DNA of 64,000 nt. It comes from Periplaneta americana (lineage: Eukaryota > Arthropoda > Insecta > Blattodea > Blattidae). Numbering within the stretch: the first letter of the stretch is position 1; each line of letters starts with the position of its first letter. Of the stretch, positions 24,648-38,410 are shown piece by piece. The position numbers and the translations under genes are program-made. The stretch spans positions 114,593,127 to 114,657,126 of the forward strand of contig NC_091123.1 of assembly GCF_040183065.1 (NCBI RefSeq), given 5' to 3'. A model generated the notes under the pieces. The model worked only from the letters and a program-made list of their open reading frames with translations, did no database searches and had not been told where the DNA came from.

Positions 24648-26560
24648 TTAGAAATCCCAGCTGACAATGGCCAAAAATTCATTTCTGTTCATCTTAATTT
24701 TGCTGCATTTCTTGTTCTTGAATTCAATGTTTCCCTACACATGTAGGCCTAATTGTACTTTTAACTATTGCATGATAAATATGTCTTTGTTTTAGAAGTC
24801 ACGGCCTGATCTTACGAAACACTGTTTAGTTTCGATATAGCTCATCGTCCTTTATTAATGTTTCCGATTCATGATTTCCATCTTGGTTTATTTTCAACAG
24901 TAATCTCACTAGAGGTTTTGATTTATCTAGAGAAAATCAAAACTCGAGTGGGATTTAATTCACTATTATAGGATTAGAAGAAAGTATATAAAGATTAGAA
25001 GTAACGAAGTACTCCAAAACAATAAAATATTAATTGACTTAACCAAAATACAACTGTCTTCAAATGTATTATTGTACCATCTCAACATTACGGTAGATGG
25101 CAGTAGTGTGTTATGATTAGCTGTTTTCTTGTTATCAGTTGTGCCAACTATCTAATCTTCATTGAACTCTGTGGACGGTTGCTAGTCAAGAAGGCTTTGT
25201 TGATTCAGTTTCATTTTTATTACAACAGTTGCATTCCACTTCAGTCATCCGGATCCCAGTAATCAACGTCACTTGACAGATGATTTTCAATAAATCTTAG
25301 TATTAAAAAAATCTCTGATACGTGACTATTCATAATATCATATAGCAGAAGCTATAACATAACCTAAATAATATAAACAAGTGTTAGAAAAGTTTTAATT
25401 AGGGGTGATGACATAAACAAGAAAAGTTTTAATTAACGATGATGAAATAAAAAATAAACATGAATAATTTTAAAAGAAACAATTATTGAAAGTACGATTT
25501 TCAAATTTGAATGTTTTAGTGGTTGGTGGTTCAGTTGATGTTATATTGGACGTGTGCGTAAAAGAAGTGAACTCGTTGATATACATGGTGTACCCTTCAA
25601 CTTATTCAGGATTTCCGAATGGTGCTCTTCATTTATTTGTAAATAGGATTTCAGAGGAGATGCATAGCTATGACCAGTGATCTTTATTAATTTTTGTTCT
25701 TGAATGCCAATGCGAGTCATATTTGAAAGTGCTGTGCATCGACTGGAGTGGTTTGTAATTTTCTGTTTTTTGACATCTAGACCAGTGCAGTTTGAAATGT
25801 TGGCAAACGAAGAAACAAATGCTAGGGTAGTGATAAAAATAAACAAATGCTAGGAACGCGATAAAATTGTGCGATAAGCAGCCATGATTGGTTGAAAGAC
25901 GTCCTTTCGTACTGTTTTATTGGTCAAAAGTAGTGTGACGTAGTAAAAGTGTAGGCCTAATAGTCACCGCAAACGTATAAGCTTATAGGCCTATTAATTA
26001 TATAGAAAAATATTTTCAGGTAATATTAACTAGCCTGTCTCATTAGGCCTGTAAGTTTGTTACTCATAGGTTAATACAAAAAAAAATCGTCTAATGATTC
26101 TTGAAGTTGAGCAATACTGTGTGTTTTAGGGTTTTAAATAAAGATCCAATAATTATGTGATAAAACTGTTGTACTTTGTGTACATAATTCTTGGAAAATT
26201 AAGTTGTAGATATGAATATGACTGAAATCAAACCATTAATTATTTCGGGTGCTAAAAGCTAATATTTCAGTGAAAATCTTGAAATGATGTTTTGAAGCAT
26301 TCTTAGTTACTTAGGCTAATCTTTTAAATTTCGTATTATGAAAAAAAAAAAAAAAAAAAATATTATGGTGTGTGTATTAATGTCTACCATTAATAACGTA
26401 ATTTCAGAATTGAAGACTTGTATCTTCATGTATCTTAAAGCTGTCCTTTTTAGTTCGTAGTTCTATAATGAACGTGAACATTCAGGTAATTGAATTTATC
26501 CCATAATATTTGTTAGGACTGACAATTTTCTATATTGGCGATGAAGTGTTCATTGTTTCC
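24648..26560. other. No gene recognised
   Basis: AT-rich sequence with several 'taggcctat' motifs and an A-run at 26,341-26,361. Overlapping open frames at 25,486-25,846 on opposite strands have no protein-like features. Confidence 0.45.
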
Positions 26561-26564
26561 TGTA

Positions 26565-26770
26565 AAGGATGGTTCACAATAAACCGGGAACGGAAACGAC
26601 AGCGACGACGGGAACGGAAATAATGTTAAAATAAATGAATTTAAATACGAGCATTCACAGTTAACTATTAACTATTGTGAATGCTCGCATTTAAATACAT
26701 CTATTTTAACATTATTTCCGTTCTCGTTCTCGTTCTCGTTTCCGTTCCAGGTTTATTGTGAACCAGCCTT
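26565..26770. mobile_element. Palindromic TA-flanked MITE (206 bp)
   Basis: The ends AAGGATGGTTCACAATAAAC and GTTTATTGTGAACCAGCCTT are inverted repeats that continue through 'GGAACGGAAA' motifs to a centre near 26,665 ('GTTAACTATTAACTATTGTG'). TA flanks each side. Nearly the whole element can fold into one hairpin. Confidence 0.8.
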
Positions 26771-26977
26771 TAGTATGAATATTGAATCATCGTCAATTAA
26801 AATTAAAACCGAAAAGATAAAAAAAATCCTTCAGAGGGATTTCCGCGACAGCTTACCGTTTCATTAGATCAGTTTACGATTTTATTTTGTAGGAGGCGCT
26901 GTACGAGATGTTAGCGACTAACATTACATTTCTGAAGACTTTCTGTTAACTTGTTAAAGTTGCCGAAATTTTGTGAA

Positions 26978-27234
26978 AGCCACCGTCGTGGGTCAGTCGG
27001 TTAAGGCGCTTGCCTGTCCGTCTGAAGTCGCTCGGGCGCGGGTTCTTCCGCGATTGGGCTTATTACCTTGTTGGGGTTTTTCCGAGGTTTTCCCAACCGT
27101 AAGGTGAATTCCAGGTAATCTATGGCTAATCCTCGGCCTCATCTCGGCTAAATACCATGTCGCTATCACCAATCTCATCGACACTGAATAACCTCGTAAT
27201 TGATACAGCGTCGTTAAATAACCAACTAAAAAAA
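26978..27234 (+). mobile_element. tRNA-derived SINE (same family as 4,060-4,319)
   Basis: The head has GTGGGTCAGTCGGTTAAGGC. The B-box is partly lost ('GCGGGTTCTTCCG'). The body ends CGTCGTTAAATAACC, followed by A residues. The flanking TTGTGAA direct repeat lies at 26,971-26,977 and 27,235-27,241. Confidence 0.8.
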
Positions 27235-27480
27235 TTGTGAAGATAAGTGTAAATATATCTTATTGGCGAAGAAAATAAAAATCTATAGTCTACTCCTTGT
27301 GTTACCAGCCGTTGGATAAACGTTTTCATTTTTGTAGCCAGTTCTGATGCGCTGAGGCTACTTTTAACGAAACTACAGAGCAATACAGTAAATCTATTAC
27401 CAAAATGTTTATTATCATCGCTTCAACAAACATAGGCCTAGTCTTGAGACAAATTGTCTAGCTTTACTTTACAGTGAGTT

Positions 27481-27508
27481 ATTATTATTATTATTATTAT
27501 TATTATGC

Positions 27509-27569
<61 letters not shown>
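27481..27569. repeat. (ATT)n microsatellite
   Basis: About 30 ATT repeats with one GCT interruption at about 27,507. No gene is visible between the preceding SINE and this tract. Confidence 0.9.
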
Positions 27570-27571
<2 letters not shown>

Positions 27572-27639
27572 ATAGGGATATCATGCAAGAACTCTAAGTA
27601 CAGCCAGTCTCACAATTTATAAACAAGTACCAGTTGCAG

Positions 27640-27860
27640 TGAAAAAACCATGTACAGTATAACGAATGAATCGGAATAGACTTCCAAAAGCCATGCCGGA
27701 ATATCGTCCGCAAGGGGAGAGATCTTTGGGCCGTCCAAAAAAAGAAATGGACCGAGAATGACTCGCTGAGACCGTAACAGACCATGGGCATTATATTACT
27801 CGACCAAGACCAGTGGAGTCCTGCAGCCCGGAGCCGTGGCGCTACTGCTCCTGCGTTCGT
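27640..27860 (+). mobile_element. LINE 3'-end fragment (ORF2 C-terminus)
   Basis: The plus-strand reading 'MPEYRPQGERSLGRPKK' resembles the Gly-Arg-Pro motif near the end of LINE polyproteins in this genome (compare 45,859-46,235 and 42,290-42,425). 'GAGACCGTAACAG' is shared with 46,196-46,208. It is frameshifted and short. Confidence 0.5.
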
Positions 27861-27934
27861 AATACCTCATCGCAATAGTTCACATTACGCCCACGACTCC
27901 ACTCGCCTCGGTCGAGTTATACTTATTTGGATGA

Positions 27935-27936
<2 letters not shown>

Positions 27937-28002
<66 letters not shown>

Positions 28003-28003
28003 G
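27937..28003. repeat. (ATT)n microsatellite
   Basis: About 22 uninterrupted ATT units. It separates two LINE-derived fragments. Confidence 0.9.
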
Positions 28004-28019
28004 TATACCTGAGGGGGGA

Positions 28020-28175
28020 AAAGACCTTTTGTGAGACCAAGACGTAGATGTAATTGTAATTGTAAATTTAATATTAATTGTTATTTTATTGTTCATATTA
28101 TAGTTGCAATCCCCTGGTAGAGGGCAGAGAAGGCCTGACGGCCTTATCTCTACCAGGTTAAATAAATAAATACTA
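28020..28175 (+). mobile_element. LINE 3' UTR fragment
   Basis: It contains 'CCCTGGTAGAG', 'GAAGGCCTGACGGCCTTATC' and 'CTACCAGGTTAAATAAATAA'. It matches the minus-strand LINE end at 1,827-1,915 and, more distantly, the end at 40,640-40,690. Confidence 0.65.
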
Positions 28176-28189
28176 AAATACTAGATGCG

Positions 28190-28315
28190 AGGATAATATT
28201 AAAATGGATTTGAGGGAAGTGGGATATGATGGTAGGACTGGATTAATCTTGGTCAGGATAGGAACCGATGGCGGGCTTACGTGAGGGCAGCAGTGAACCT
28301 CCAGGTTGTCTACAA
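28190..28315 (+). mobile_element. LINE ORF C-terminal fragment, 'NLRV' family, copy 1
   Basis: About 125 bp encoding a broken version of the domain seen whole at 28,406-28,807, from the 'MDLREVGYDG' region to the end. It faces the next copy, with an (ATT)n run between their 3' ends. Confidence 0.6.
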
Positions 28316-28335
28316 GGCTTTGTATTTGAGTATTA

Positions 28336-28375
<40 letters not shown>

Positions 28376-28384
28376 GTTCGGCCT

Positions 28385-28870
28385 TACTTAATTACTTACT
28401 GGCTTTTAAGGAACCCGGAGGTTCATTGCCGCTCTCACATAAGCCCGCCATTGGTCCCTATCCTGAGCAAAATTAATCCATTCTCTACCCTCATATCCCA
28501 CCTCCCTCAAATCCATTTTAATATTACCTTCCCATCTACGTCTCGGCCTCCCCAAAGGTCGTTTTCCCTCCGGCCTCCCAACTAATATTCTATATGCATT
28601 TCTGGATTCGCCCATACGTGCTACATACCCTGCCCATCTAAAACGTCTGGATTTAATGTTCCTAATTATGTCAAGTGAAGAATACAATGCGTGCAGTTCT
28701 GTGTTGTGTAACTTTCTCCATTCTCCTGTAACTTCATCCCTCATAGCCCCAAATATTTTCCTAAGTACCTTATTCTCAAACACCCTTAACCTATGTTCCT
28801 CTCTCAAAATGAGAGTCCAAGTTTCACAACCATAAAGAACAACACTGGTAATATAACTTTTTTTTTTTAT
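28385..28870 (-). pseudogene. LINE ORF2 C-terminal domain, 'NLRV' family, copy 2
   Basis: An open frame of 133 codons (28,807-28,406) ends in stop and carries 'KSRRFRWAGYVARMGESRNA', 'EGKRPLGRPRRRWEGNIKMD' and 'RDQWRAYVRAAMNLRVP'. This resembles the C-terminal tail I associate with non-LTR retrotransposon polyproteins of cockroaches and termites. The reverse-transcriptase core is absent, so the copy is 5'-truncated. The frame itself is intact. Related tails lie at 33,903-34,228 and 63,661-63,969. Confidence 0.75.
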
Positions 28871-29013
28871 AAATTTCGAGGGTTAATTTGAGGTTTCGTA
28901 ACAACCTGTTTTTTTACGGTGATGGGTTGTTAGCCTTCCGCCCAACTCCCAAGCTGGAAAACCACCCCTCATTATTATTATTATTATTATTGTTATTATT
29001 ATTATTGTTGTTG

Positions 29014-31251
<2,238 letters not shown>

Positions 31252-32350
31252 ATTATTATTATTATTATTATTATTATTTTGAACTGCGCCTATGCTTTTA
31301 TAAAGTGAATAAAGTTAAATGAATTTAGTGGTACAAATAAGAGCATTGTTTAGAAAGTTTGAAGGTATTGAAGTTACGATAATTGATACAGAAAGCAGTA
31401 TTTTCACTTCAAAATTTTATTGCGATAATTAGCTAACTGAAGCGAGACTGCGCAAGACCTATGTACCTGCCGGAAGTTGACCCCGACAAGTTGCCGCATG
31501 ACCCCTGAGGTTTGCGTGTACTATAGGAAGGCGCCTCGCCACGGAGAGGTGAGAGTGTAGTGCAAGAATGCGGCTATAATGGTGCTTTATTGGTATGCAG
31601 GCATCCTCGTCTCCTAAGGCGAACATTATTCACAGGAAAAACCTTCTTATTAGGCAGGAAGACCATTCGAAACGAATAAATGCTGCAGGTGCACTCAAAA
31701 TGCTGCTATATATAAAATATTTAGTAGAAAAATAACAATGTCTTTCGCTATCACTTCTGCTTTCCGATTTACAAAGATATTAGTGTAAAGGTTACAAGTT
31801 CAGATCTTGTGCTTAAGAACTAGATTGCCGATAAGGGTAAGACGGTATTGCGTAGGTCGTGTCCCCTTGTGATATTCTCGTTCCAGCCATGGCTCAGTTA
31901 GGAGAAGTATTCTCATCAAAGGAGACCTGAGAACTAATGTTCAATTTCAGTCAATTTTGATATTTTTCGTTGAGAAGACCCTTGAGGTTTGAGTGGAATT
32001 GTGTCCAAGTAAAACCTCAGAGGTCGTCATTTTGAGGTCATGATTGGGATATTATCCTGCTAGATGAGAATGTTACGAAATAATATTACTATAATGCATA
32101 ATCAGGTTCTAAATGACACATGTAGACTTCCAATTTAGTTGAACATATATGGGAACAATCTTACAATGTAACAAAAGTAAATTGACGTGATTCAGTGTAA
32201 TAACTTTTAAATGCAGTAAAGTGCACAGAAAATATAGAACCAAGGACTAAATAACTATTAAAAAGAAGTACAATAAAATGTCCAGATGGAACCTTATTAG
32301 ATGATTTCAAATTACAAATCCAAGGGGGATGAACAAGGTTAATATGCTAC
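31252..32350. other. (ATT)n remainder, then no gene recognised
   Basis: The microsatellite interrupted by the hAT insertion resumes at 31,252-31,277. Beyond it the sequence is unique-looking and lacks protein-like frames. Confidence 0.5.
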
Positions 32351-32799
32351 CACAGTCTAGTATATACAGTCACGAAGCTCAATACGTAGTAAATATGCAT
32401 CCATAGATAGTTGCTAACCACTAGGATCGCTAATATCGCCTCATTACAGACAATGCGAAATAGTACTTGCACAGTCTATTGTTTCTAGCACCCTCACAAC
32501 TCAAGCTTCGTGGCTTTTTTTTGGGGGGTTATTTTACGACGCTTTATCAACATCTAGGTTATTTAGCGTCTGAATGACATGAAGGTGATAATGCCGGTGA
32601 AATGAGTCCGGGGTCCAGCACCGAAAGTTACCCAGCATTTGCTCCTATTGGGTTGAGGGAAAACCCCGGAAAAACCTCAACCAGATGATAACCTGCCCCG
32701 ACCGGGATTCGAACCCGGGCCACCTGGTTTCGCAGCCAGACGCGCTGACCGTTACTCCACAGGTGTGGACAGCTTCGTGACTGTATATACTAAACTGTG
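32351..32799. mobile_element. TA-type MITE disrupted by a SINE
   Basis: Arms 32,351-32,379 and 32,771-32,799 are inverted repeats (core ATATACAGTCACGAAGCT). The MITE proper probably begins at CAGTCACGAAGCT (32,367) and ends at AGCTTCGTGACTG (32,783) with TA flanks. The symmetry extends beyond that. The right arm sits directly after the nested SINE. Confidence 0.7.
32515..32770 (-). mobile_element. tRNA-derived SINE, minus orientation
   Basis: In reverse orientation the head (32,770-32,700) has 'GTGGAGTAACGGTCAGCG' and B-box GGGTTCGAATCCC, and the tail is 'GATAAAGCGTCGTAAAATAA'. Flanks AGCTTCGTGGC (32,504-32,514) and AGCTTCGTGAC (32,771-32,781) form an 11-bp target duplication with one mismatch. 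The copy at 61,290-61,545 and a truncated one at 50,826-50,935 are related. Confidence 0.8.
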
Positions 32800-33264
32800 A
32801 TGCTATTTACCCCATTCCCCAGTATTTCAGACTCATCGTGTCGAGATTACGTGCGTATATGGTCGACGGCATATCAGAATAACATCAAGTAGAGACCTCT
32901 GCCGGTCTGTGACCGTTAAATTTCAAACGGCTTACCTTATTCGTGGGCGTCAACGTATTGAAAAGCATTACAACCTTTCTGCCATCTCGTTACTTTCCAC
33001 CACAAATGTGACGTAGCACAGAGGAAGAGGTAAAATATAAGATCTGTATGTAGATATTCTTGACGGACAATCTAGCCAAGTGGAAGGGATAATAAGAGTG
33101 GGGATGGGGGTAGATAGAAGAGCGAGCTCAATAGGGTAAAAAAGGGAAAGAAGCTAGAGACTTTTAAAAATTGGTAGCTAGTTGAACTGCTATATTGTGG
33201 TGTTAAAAGGGGCTACGGTGTAGTGTTTCTTACGGACTTAGATATCCCATGCTTTTTTATATAC

Positions 33265-33392
33265 ATGGTGATTTAACGTCACTTACGGAGCTTATTTCCG
33301 AAGACATTCTGAGCAAGAAATGTCATATAAACATGTGTCCTAATATCAATATTTTCAGACTAATTTCAAGTTGTTAGTAAAATACTCTTTTT
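33265..33392 (+). repeat. Dispersed repeat, copy 2
   Basis: Matches 20,655-20,782 in the same orientation with many substitutions. Identity unknown. Confidence 0.6.
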
Positions 33393-33902
33393 TCTTTAGT
33401 TTTAAGGATAAAAAAATATTACAAATAGAGAATGAACTATTCAGAAGTGTCAATTTTTTTAATTGGGTATTGTTTTGAAGCTAAAAGTATGTTGTTAACT
33501 GCTTTGTACAAATTTTGTTTTTCAATTTTTAACTAAAAATGACATTATTCTTACTCGCTTAACACAAAAATTGTTACAAATCATACGACTTTAAGAACCT
33601 GATTCTTCAGAGTTTAATTGTGTATCCTAATGTGCAGTCTTGAAGAATTTACAAGAGTGGCGTGATTTGTAACGATTGTGATAAATGGGTAAGAAAATGT
33701 AATTTTGTAGTTAAAAACCGAAAAAAAAATCTGTACGAAGCGACTATGGAATTCAGAACAGTTTTTTAGTTTCAGAATATTAGCTGATTAAAGAAACGAT
33801 ACTTCTTATCTATAATATTCTCTTACCCTTAAAGGAATGGAATGGACAAAGGAACTAGACTAGACTAAATTACTGTCTGTGTACGAAATATAGTACATAA
33901 TT

Positions 33903-34165
33903 AAGAACATTAAATCCAGACGTTTGAGATGGGCATGGCATGTAGCACGTACGGGCGAATCCAGAAATGCATATAGAGTGTTAGTTGGGAGGTCGGAGGG
34001 AAAAAGACCTTTAGGGAGGCAGAGACGTAGATGGGAAGATAATATTAAAATGGATTTGAGGGAGGTGGGATATGATGATAGAGAATGGATTAATCTTGCT
34101 CAGGGTAGGGACCAATGGCGGGCTTATGTGAGGGCGGCAATGAACCTCCGGGTTCCTTAAAAGCC

Positions 34166-34215
<50 letters not shown>

Positions 34216-34228
34216 CAAGTAAGTAAGT
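33903..34228 (+). mobile_element. LINE 3' end, 'NLRV' family, copy 3, with (GTAA)n tail
   Basis: A 78-codon open frame (33,924-34,160) encodes 'VARTGESRNAYRVLVGR'...'RAAMNLRVP' and stop. It is followed by 'aaaagcca' and about 16 GTAA-type units (34,165-34,228). Because copies 2-4 all lose similarity soon after the stop, the (GTAA)n is probably the transposition tail rather than an independent microsatellite. Confidence 0.75.
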
Positions 34229-34433
34229 ACGAAATATAGTAGGAAATATTACGGCACTGTGAAAATGAAAATAAAATAAAAATATAAGCGTCAATTCAGT
34301 TAGGAAACTATAATCTTCAACTTTACGTATTAGGCTTGACTGAAAATGTTACACTCCAGTTTCTCATTTCATGCATTCTTTGGTTGTGCTACAGTTCCTA
34401 CTGCTTTCGGTTTTTGTTTCCAAATATATTTTA

Positions 34434-35568
34434 CAGAGTGTCCCAAATTAATGTATACACATTTTGAAACACTATTCCTCAGCAACGAGATGAGACAGAA
34501 ATACGATTTTTCCGGTTTTGTATTCCTTAAACCCGTATATGTTCAAAATGCCCCCCTTCCGCCACAGTACACTCCCTACAACGACGTACAGTATATTAGA
34601 GCGACATACCAACTAGATTGTTGCTAATGGAATATCATTACAGGCATGTTCAGTCTGAACTTTCAGTTCCTCCAGCGTTTGTGGTTTTGTGACGTACACT
34701 GTGTCCTTTAGAGCTCTCCACAACGACGTACAGTATAATAGAGCGACATACCAACTGGATTGTTGCTAATGGAATATCATTACAGGCATGTTCAGTCTGA
34801 ACTTTCAGTTCCTCCAGCGTTTGTGGCCACAACGACGTACAGTATAATAGAGCGACATACCAACTGGATTGTTGCTAATGGAATATCATTACAGGTATGT
34901 TCAGTCTGAACTTTCAGTTCCGCCAGCGTTTGTGGTTTTGTGACGTACACTGTGTCCTTTAGAGCTCTCCATAGGTAGAAGTCGGGAGGGGTTAAATCCG
35001 GAGAACGAGGTGGAAACTCCGCAGAACTTCTTCTTCGTCCTATACTGTACGTCTCTGGGTCGTCCTCATTTAGTGCGTGCACAAGTCTTGGAATGTAAGG
35101 CTTCCATTTTTGAGCTCGCAAAATTCGATTAACACTGGATTTGCTGCTACCAATCTCACGAGAACATTGCCTTATTGACTTCTTTGGGGATTATGCAAAA
35201 GCCTTCATGACTGCATCAACACTCTCGTTATCGGTGGAACTTCTCTTTCTTCAGTAGCGCCCTTTCAACACATCTCGCACCGTTCCGTCGACTTCAAACT
35301 TGTCTCTAATTCGTGTGATAGTTAACCTTGTTGATGGTTGTGTACCAAACTCAACCCGCCAACGTCGTTGAACCTCAACATCATTCTCCACTTTCCAATA
35401 ACATTTCAATATCCACTTACGTTAATCGCATGTTTGTTTGTTTATAAACAGATGAACATGTTTCCATGCTTTCCATGCCTTCTGAATCACAAAAATCTTA
35501 TTTCTATCTCATTTGTTTGCTGTGAAATAGTATTTCAAAGAGTGTATACATCAATTTGGGACAATCTG
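34434..35568 (-). mobile_element. Mariner-like element with internal tandem duplication
   Basis: The inverted ends share GTCCCAAATTRATGTATACA and continue about 20 bp further inward. They start CAGAGTGTCCC (34,434) and end GGGACAATCTG (35,568), with TA on both sides. The minus strand encodes broken transposase text: 'RLVHALNEDDPETY' and 'FPPRSPDLTPPDFYLWRALK', the latter containing the S-P-D-L-x-P-x-D motif of mariner-type transposases. The 3' part of the gene is repeated about three times (34,575-35,000). The catalytic core upstream is eroded. Confidence 0.8.
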
Positions 35569-35603
35569 TATAATTCTGTTTGTTACATCTTCCTGGAGTT
35601 TAA

Positions 35604-37718
35604 CCCTTCAGTACTCTCGTGGAGGACACCTGTCAACCAGAGTGTTTCTTTTCATTATTGTATTTCCTACAAAGGGTTTATAACCGTAAAACACTAAGGT
35701 ACCTTCAGAACCTAACTCATATAATAACATTTTTGTGTTTTAGTCTTGAAATTGCTCATTTAACGTTTGTAGTTAATGTTTTATTTTTTGGGTGACATTG
35801 TCACCACGTGACTTTTTAAGTTGCGGATTCTGCAAAGTTTCGGTAAGTATTCATTATCACTTTTGTGAGTTACTTACAATATCTTTAGGGATAATTTGTT
35901 AATTGAACATCGAAGGATTGTAGATCTTCTTTTATCAAATTCCTTCAGAGATTAGAAGGTGTTCTCGAGTACATATTACTGGGAATTCAAGAATCCGCTA
36001 CGCCAGCTCCAGAACAAATGGATCTACCAATTTGGCAGGTGTCGAAACAACGACTAAAAATGGTGTCTGAAATGTTCAATACAGACATGTGTCGACCATT
36101 TGAGGGATATCTGTGTAAATTGCTTCTAAGTAACTAGGTATTGTAAAGCCATGTCTGCAAAAAACATTCAGGAATAAAGACGTTTGAAGGATAACCCAAG
36201 GAAAATATGACAATAGAACACAAGCTACTCATTTATTATTGTATACAACAATTTTTACAACAGAACAAGAATTATAAACTTGTTTCCAGTGTTAATTTTG
36301 TAGGTAAATGTAGAAAGTATTTGTTATTTACACACATAATTGTCTAATATCTATACTAATAATAAATCTGTAATCGAAATTTTTCTGGTAATTTTCGATT
36401 TTCCTAAATAATTGGTCCTAACATATATAATTAACCACCCTGAAACCGAAAATCGCTTTTTTGACATTTTTGTTTGTATGTGTGTCTGTCTGTATGTTTG
36501 CTACCTTTTCACGCGATAATGGATGAACGGATATCAATGAAAATTGGAATATAAATTATGTTCGTTGTAACTTAGATTTTAGGCTATATGGCATTCAAAA
36601 TACATTATTTAAAAAGGGGGTTATAAGGGGGCCTGAATTAAATAAATCGAAATATCTCGCTTATTATTGATTTTTGTGAAACATATTATGTAACAAAAGT
36701 TTCTTTAAAATTAATTTGCGATTAGTTTTATTCCTTGAAAAAATTTGATAGGACTGATATTTAATGAGATAAATGAGCTTTAAAATTAAAATAACTGCCA
36801 TCTAAGGCCGTATAATGAAATAAAAAACAAATGACTTCGTCTATAAGGGGCCTTGGACAGCAACAATCGAAAGCTATGAAAGATAGCCTACAGAGAATGT
36901 TTCTGTGTTTGTATGAAGTAATATCGGAAGCTAAATTAACCGATTTGTATAATTAATTATTATTTCACCATTGGAAAGTGTAGTTTCTCTAGATGGACAT
37001 AATGCTATAATGTTACTACAATAATTCTGATATAATATAATGTAATATAATATATAACATAATACAATACAATATATATGTAATGTAATATTATATAATA
37101 TCATTTAAGTTATTTGAAGGGTTCAGAACCATAGTGGGCCAAACACCATTTACTGAATACGTAGAAAACAAGGGTTAAAATTAAGTTATTACCATAATTC
37201 AATGGAAACCTATAACAAGTAAAATAAAGTATACACATTAAATCTAAATGATGTCAATGTTCACTAAACTATGGTTGCATGTAATAAAAATTAGAAACAT
37301 GTTAAAGGAATTGTCATTGCACCAATGAGTGGTCTCTGGACCAAAATGATCGCATTTTAATTATTTGGATGCAATTTAAATTAAGTAACATATTAAACGA
37401 TTTATCCTTCTATCAAACACGAATGTTCCCTGGATCAAATGTCCTATTTTAATTAAGTAATTACTTTATATTTATTTCTAACGGGTGCAGCGGAGCGCAC
37501 GGGTACGGCTAGTGTAATTACAATTGTAATTCTGTTTCAAAACTATTTTTTATTTATTTATAAATAAACTGTGTATACTCCGTAGTAACACATTTATGTA
37601 ACGATTCATATTGAAAAGAATGTTCAAATTCATTCTCTAAAGCAAGAATGTAACTTGGGTTACAGCTGTCCCCCAAGCGAGTTAATACGTCACGAAAAAG
37701 TATGCGAGTACTGAAGGG
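35604..37718. mobile_element. piggyBac-like shell (952 bp without the nested Helitron)
   Basis: The ends CCCTTCAGTACTC (35,604) and GAGTACTGAAGGG (37,718) are 13-bp perfect inverted repeats. The left flank is TTAA (35,600-35,603) and the right flank TAAA, one change from TTAA. A TTAA target and CCC start suit piggyBac. There is no transposase frame. Confidence 0.65.
36350..37512 (+). mobile_element. Non-autonomous Helitron (1,163 bp)
   Basis: It begins TCTATACTAATAATAAATC and ends CACGGGTACGGCTAG. It is inserted between A (36,349) and T (37,513), as Helitrons are. Just before the CTAG end, 'GTGCAGCGGAGCGCAC' can form the short terminal hairpin. There are no terminal inverted repeats, no target duplication, and no Rep/helicase frame. 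It sits inside the piggyBac-like element. Confidence 0.85.
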
Positions 37719-37788
37719 TAAACAGCATCATTTTTTTTATTAAAGGTGTTATTAATTAGTCCAACAGTATATATCTGTTATAGTAACA

Positions 37789-37987
37789 TTAATATTTGAG
37801 GAGAAAATGTTGACGTATATGCCCAACTTGGAGCCAGGCCACGAAAGGGACACTGTAGGAGGAGAGTTCGATCCGGTGCTGTGGATTGAATTCGGGGTAG
37901 CTCAGTGGTCAGAGCGCTTGGTACGTAGAACCAAGGACGCGGGTTCGATCCCCGGCGCCTGAGGGAATTTTTCTCCTCAAATATTAA
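37789..37987 (+). mobile_element. tRNA-like cassette bounded by a perfect 19-bp inverted repeat
   Basis: TTAATATTTGAGGAGAAAA (37,789-37,807) is exactly inverted at 37,969-37,987. The inside carries a tRNA-like unit (about 37,892-37,962) with A-box-like GTAGCTCAGTGGTCAGAGCG and B-box GGGTTCGATCCCC. A second B-box-like 'GAGTTCGATCCGG' lies upstream at about 37,867, so it may be a dimer. The anticodon loop would have C instead of the invariant U33 and the acceptor arm does not pair, so it is not a working tRNA gene. Confidence 0.65.
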
Positions 37988-38159
37988 GCATCATTTTTGC
38001 ATGGCTGGGTTACTAGCCCAAAACATATGAGGGAAGGGTTTATTTCGAAATAATTTATTCTAGACTAGTTACCGATCGAAACTAAGGAATAATATCTTCA
38101 AAATATTATCTCTCTATAACCAATTCTACAGACGCTATATCATTTCGAAGTTTATTTTT

Positions 38160-38410
38160 AATTAATTATGTTTTTTATTTAAAACGCTTGTAACTGCTGA
38201 GGTCATATCAGCGTCGCCGTATGCCCTGAGAAGTTCTTTTACATGCCAGTAAACGTACTGACATGAGTCTGTCGAATTTAAGCACACTTAAATGTCATCG
38301 AACTGAGATAGGATCGAACCCACAAAAACGGCCACAGAAGACCAGCACTCTACCGACTGCGCCACCCAGGCCACTTTCGAAGTTGATACATCGTCGTTAA
38401 ATAATCTATA
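38160..38410 (-). mobile_element. tRNA-derived SINE (minus) abutting a truncated SINE tail (plus)
   Basis: In reverse, 38,373-38,300 reads 'GGGTGGCGCAGTCGGTAGAG' and a B-box 'GGGTTCGATCC'. The body extends to about 38,160. Immediately after, 38,385-38,410 has 'CGTCGTTAAATAATC', the 3' end of the other SINE family. Confidence 0.6.

Noticed and set aside
37892-37962. tRNA gene
   Set aside because: A and B boxes are present but there is no acceptor pairing and U33 is missing.
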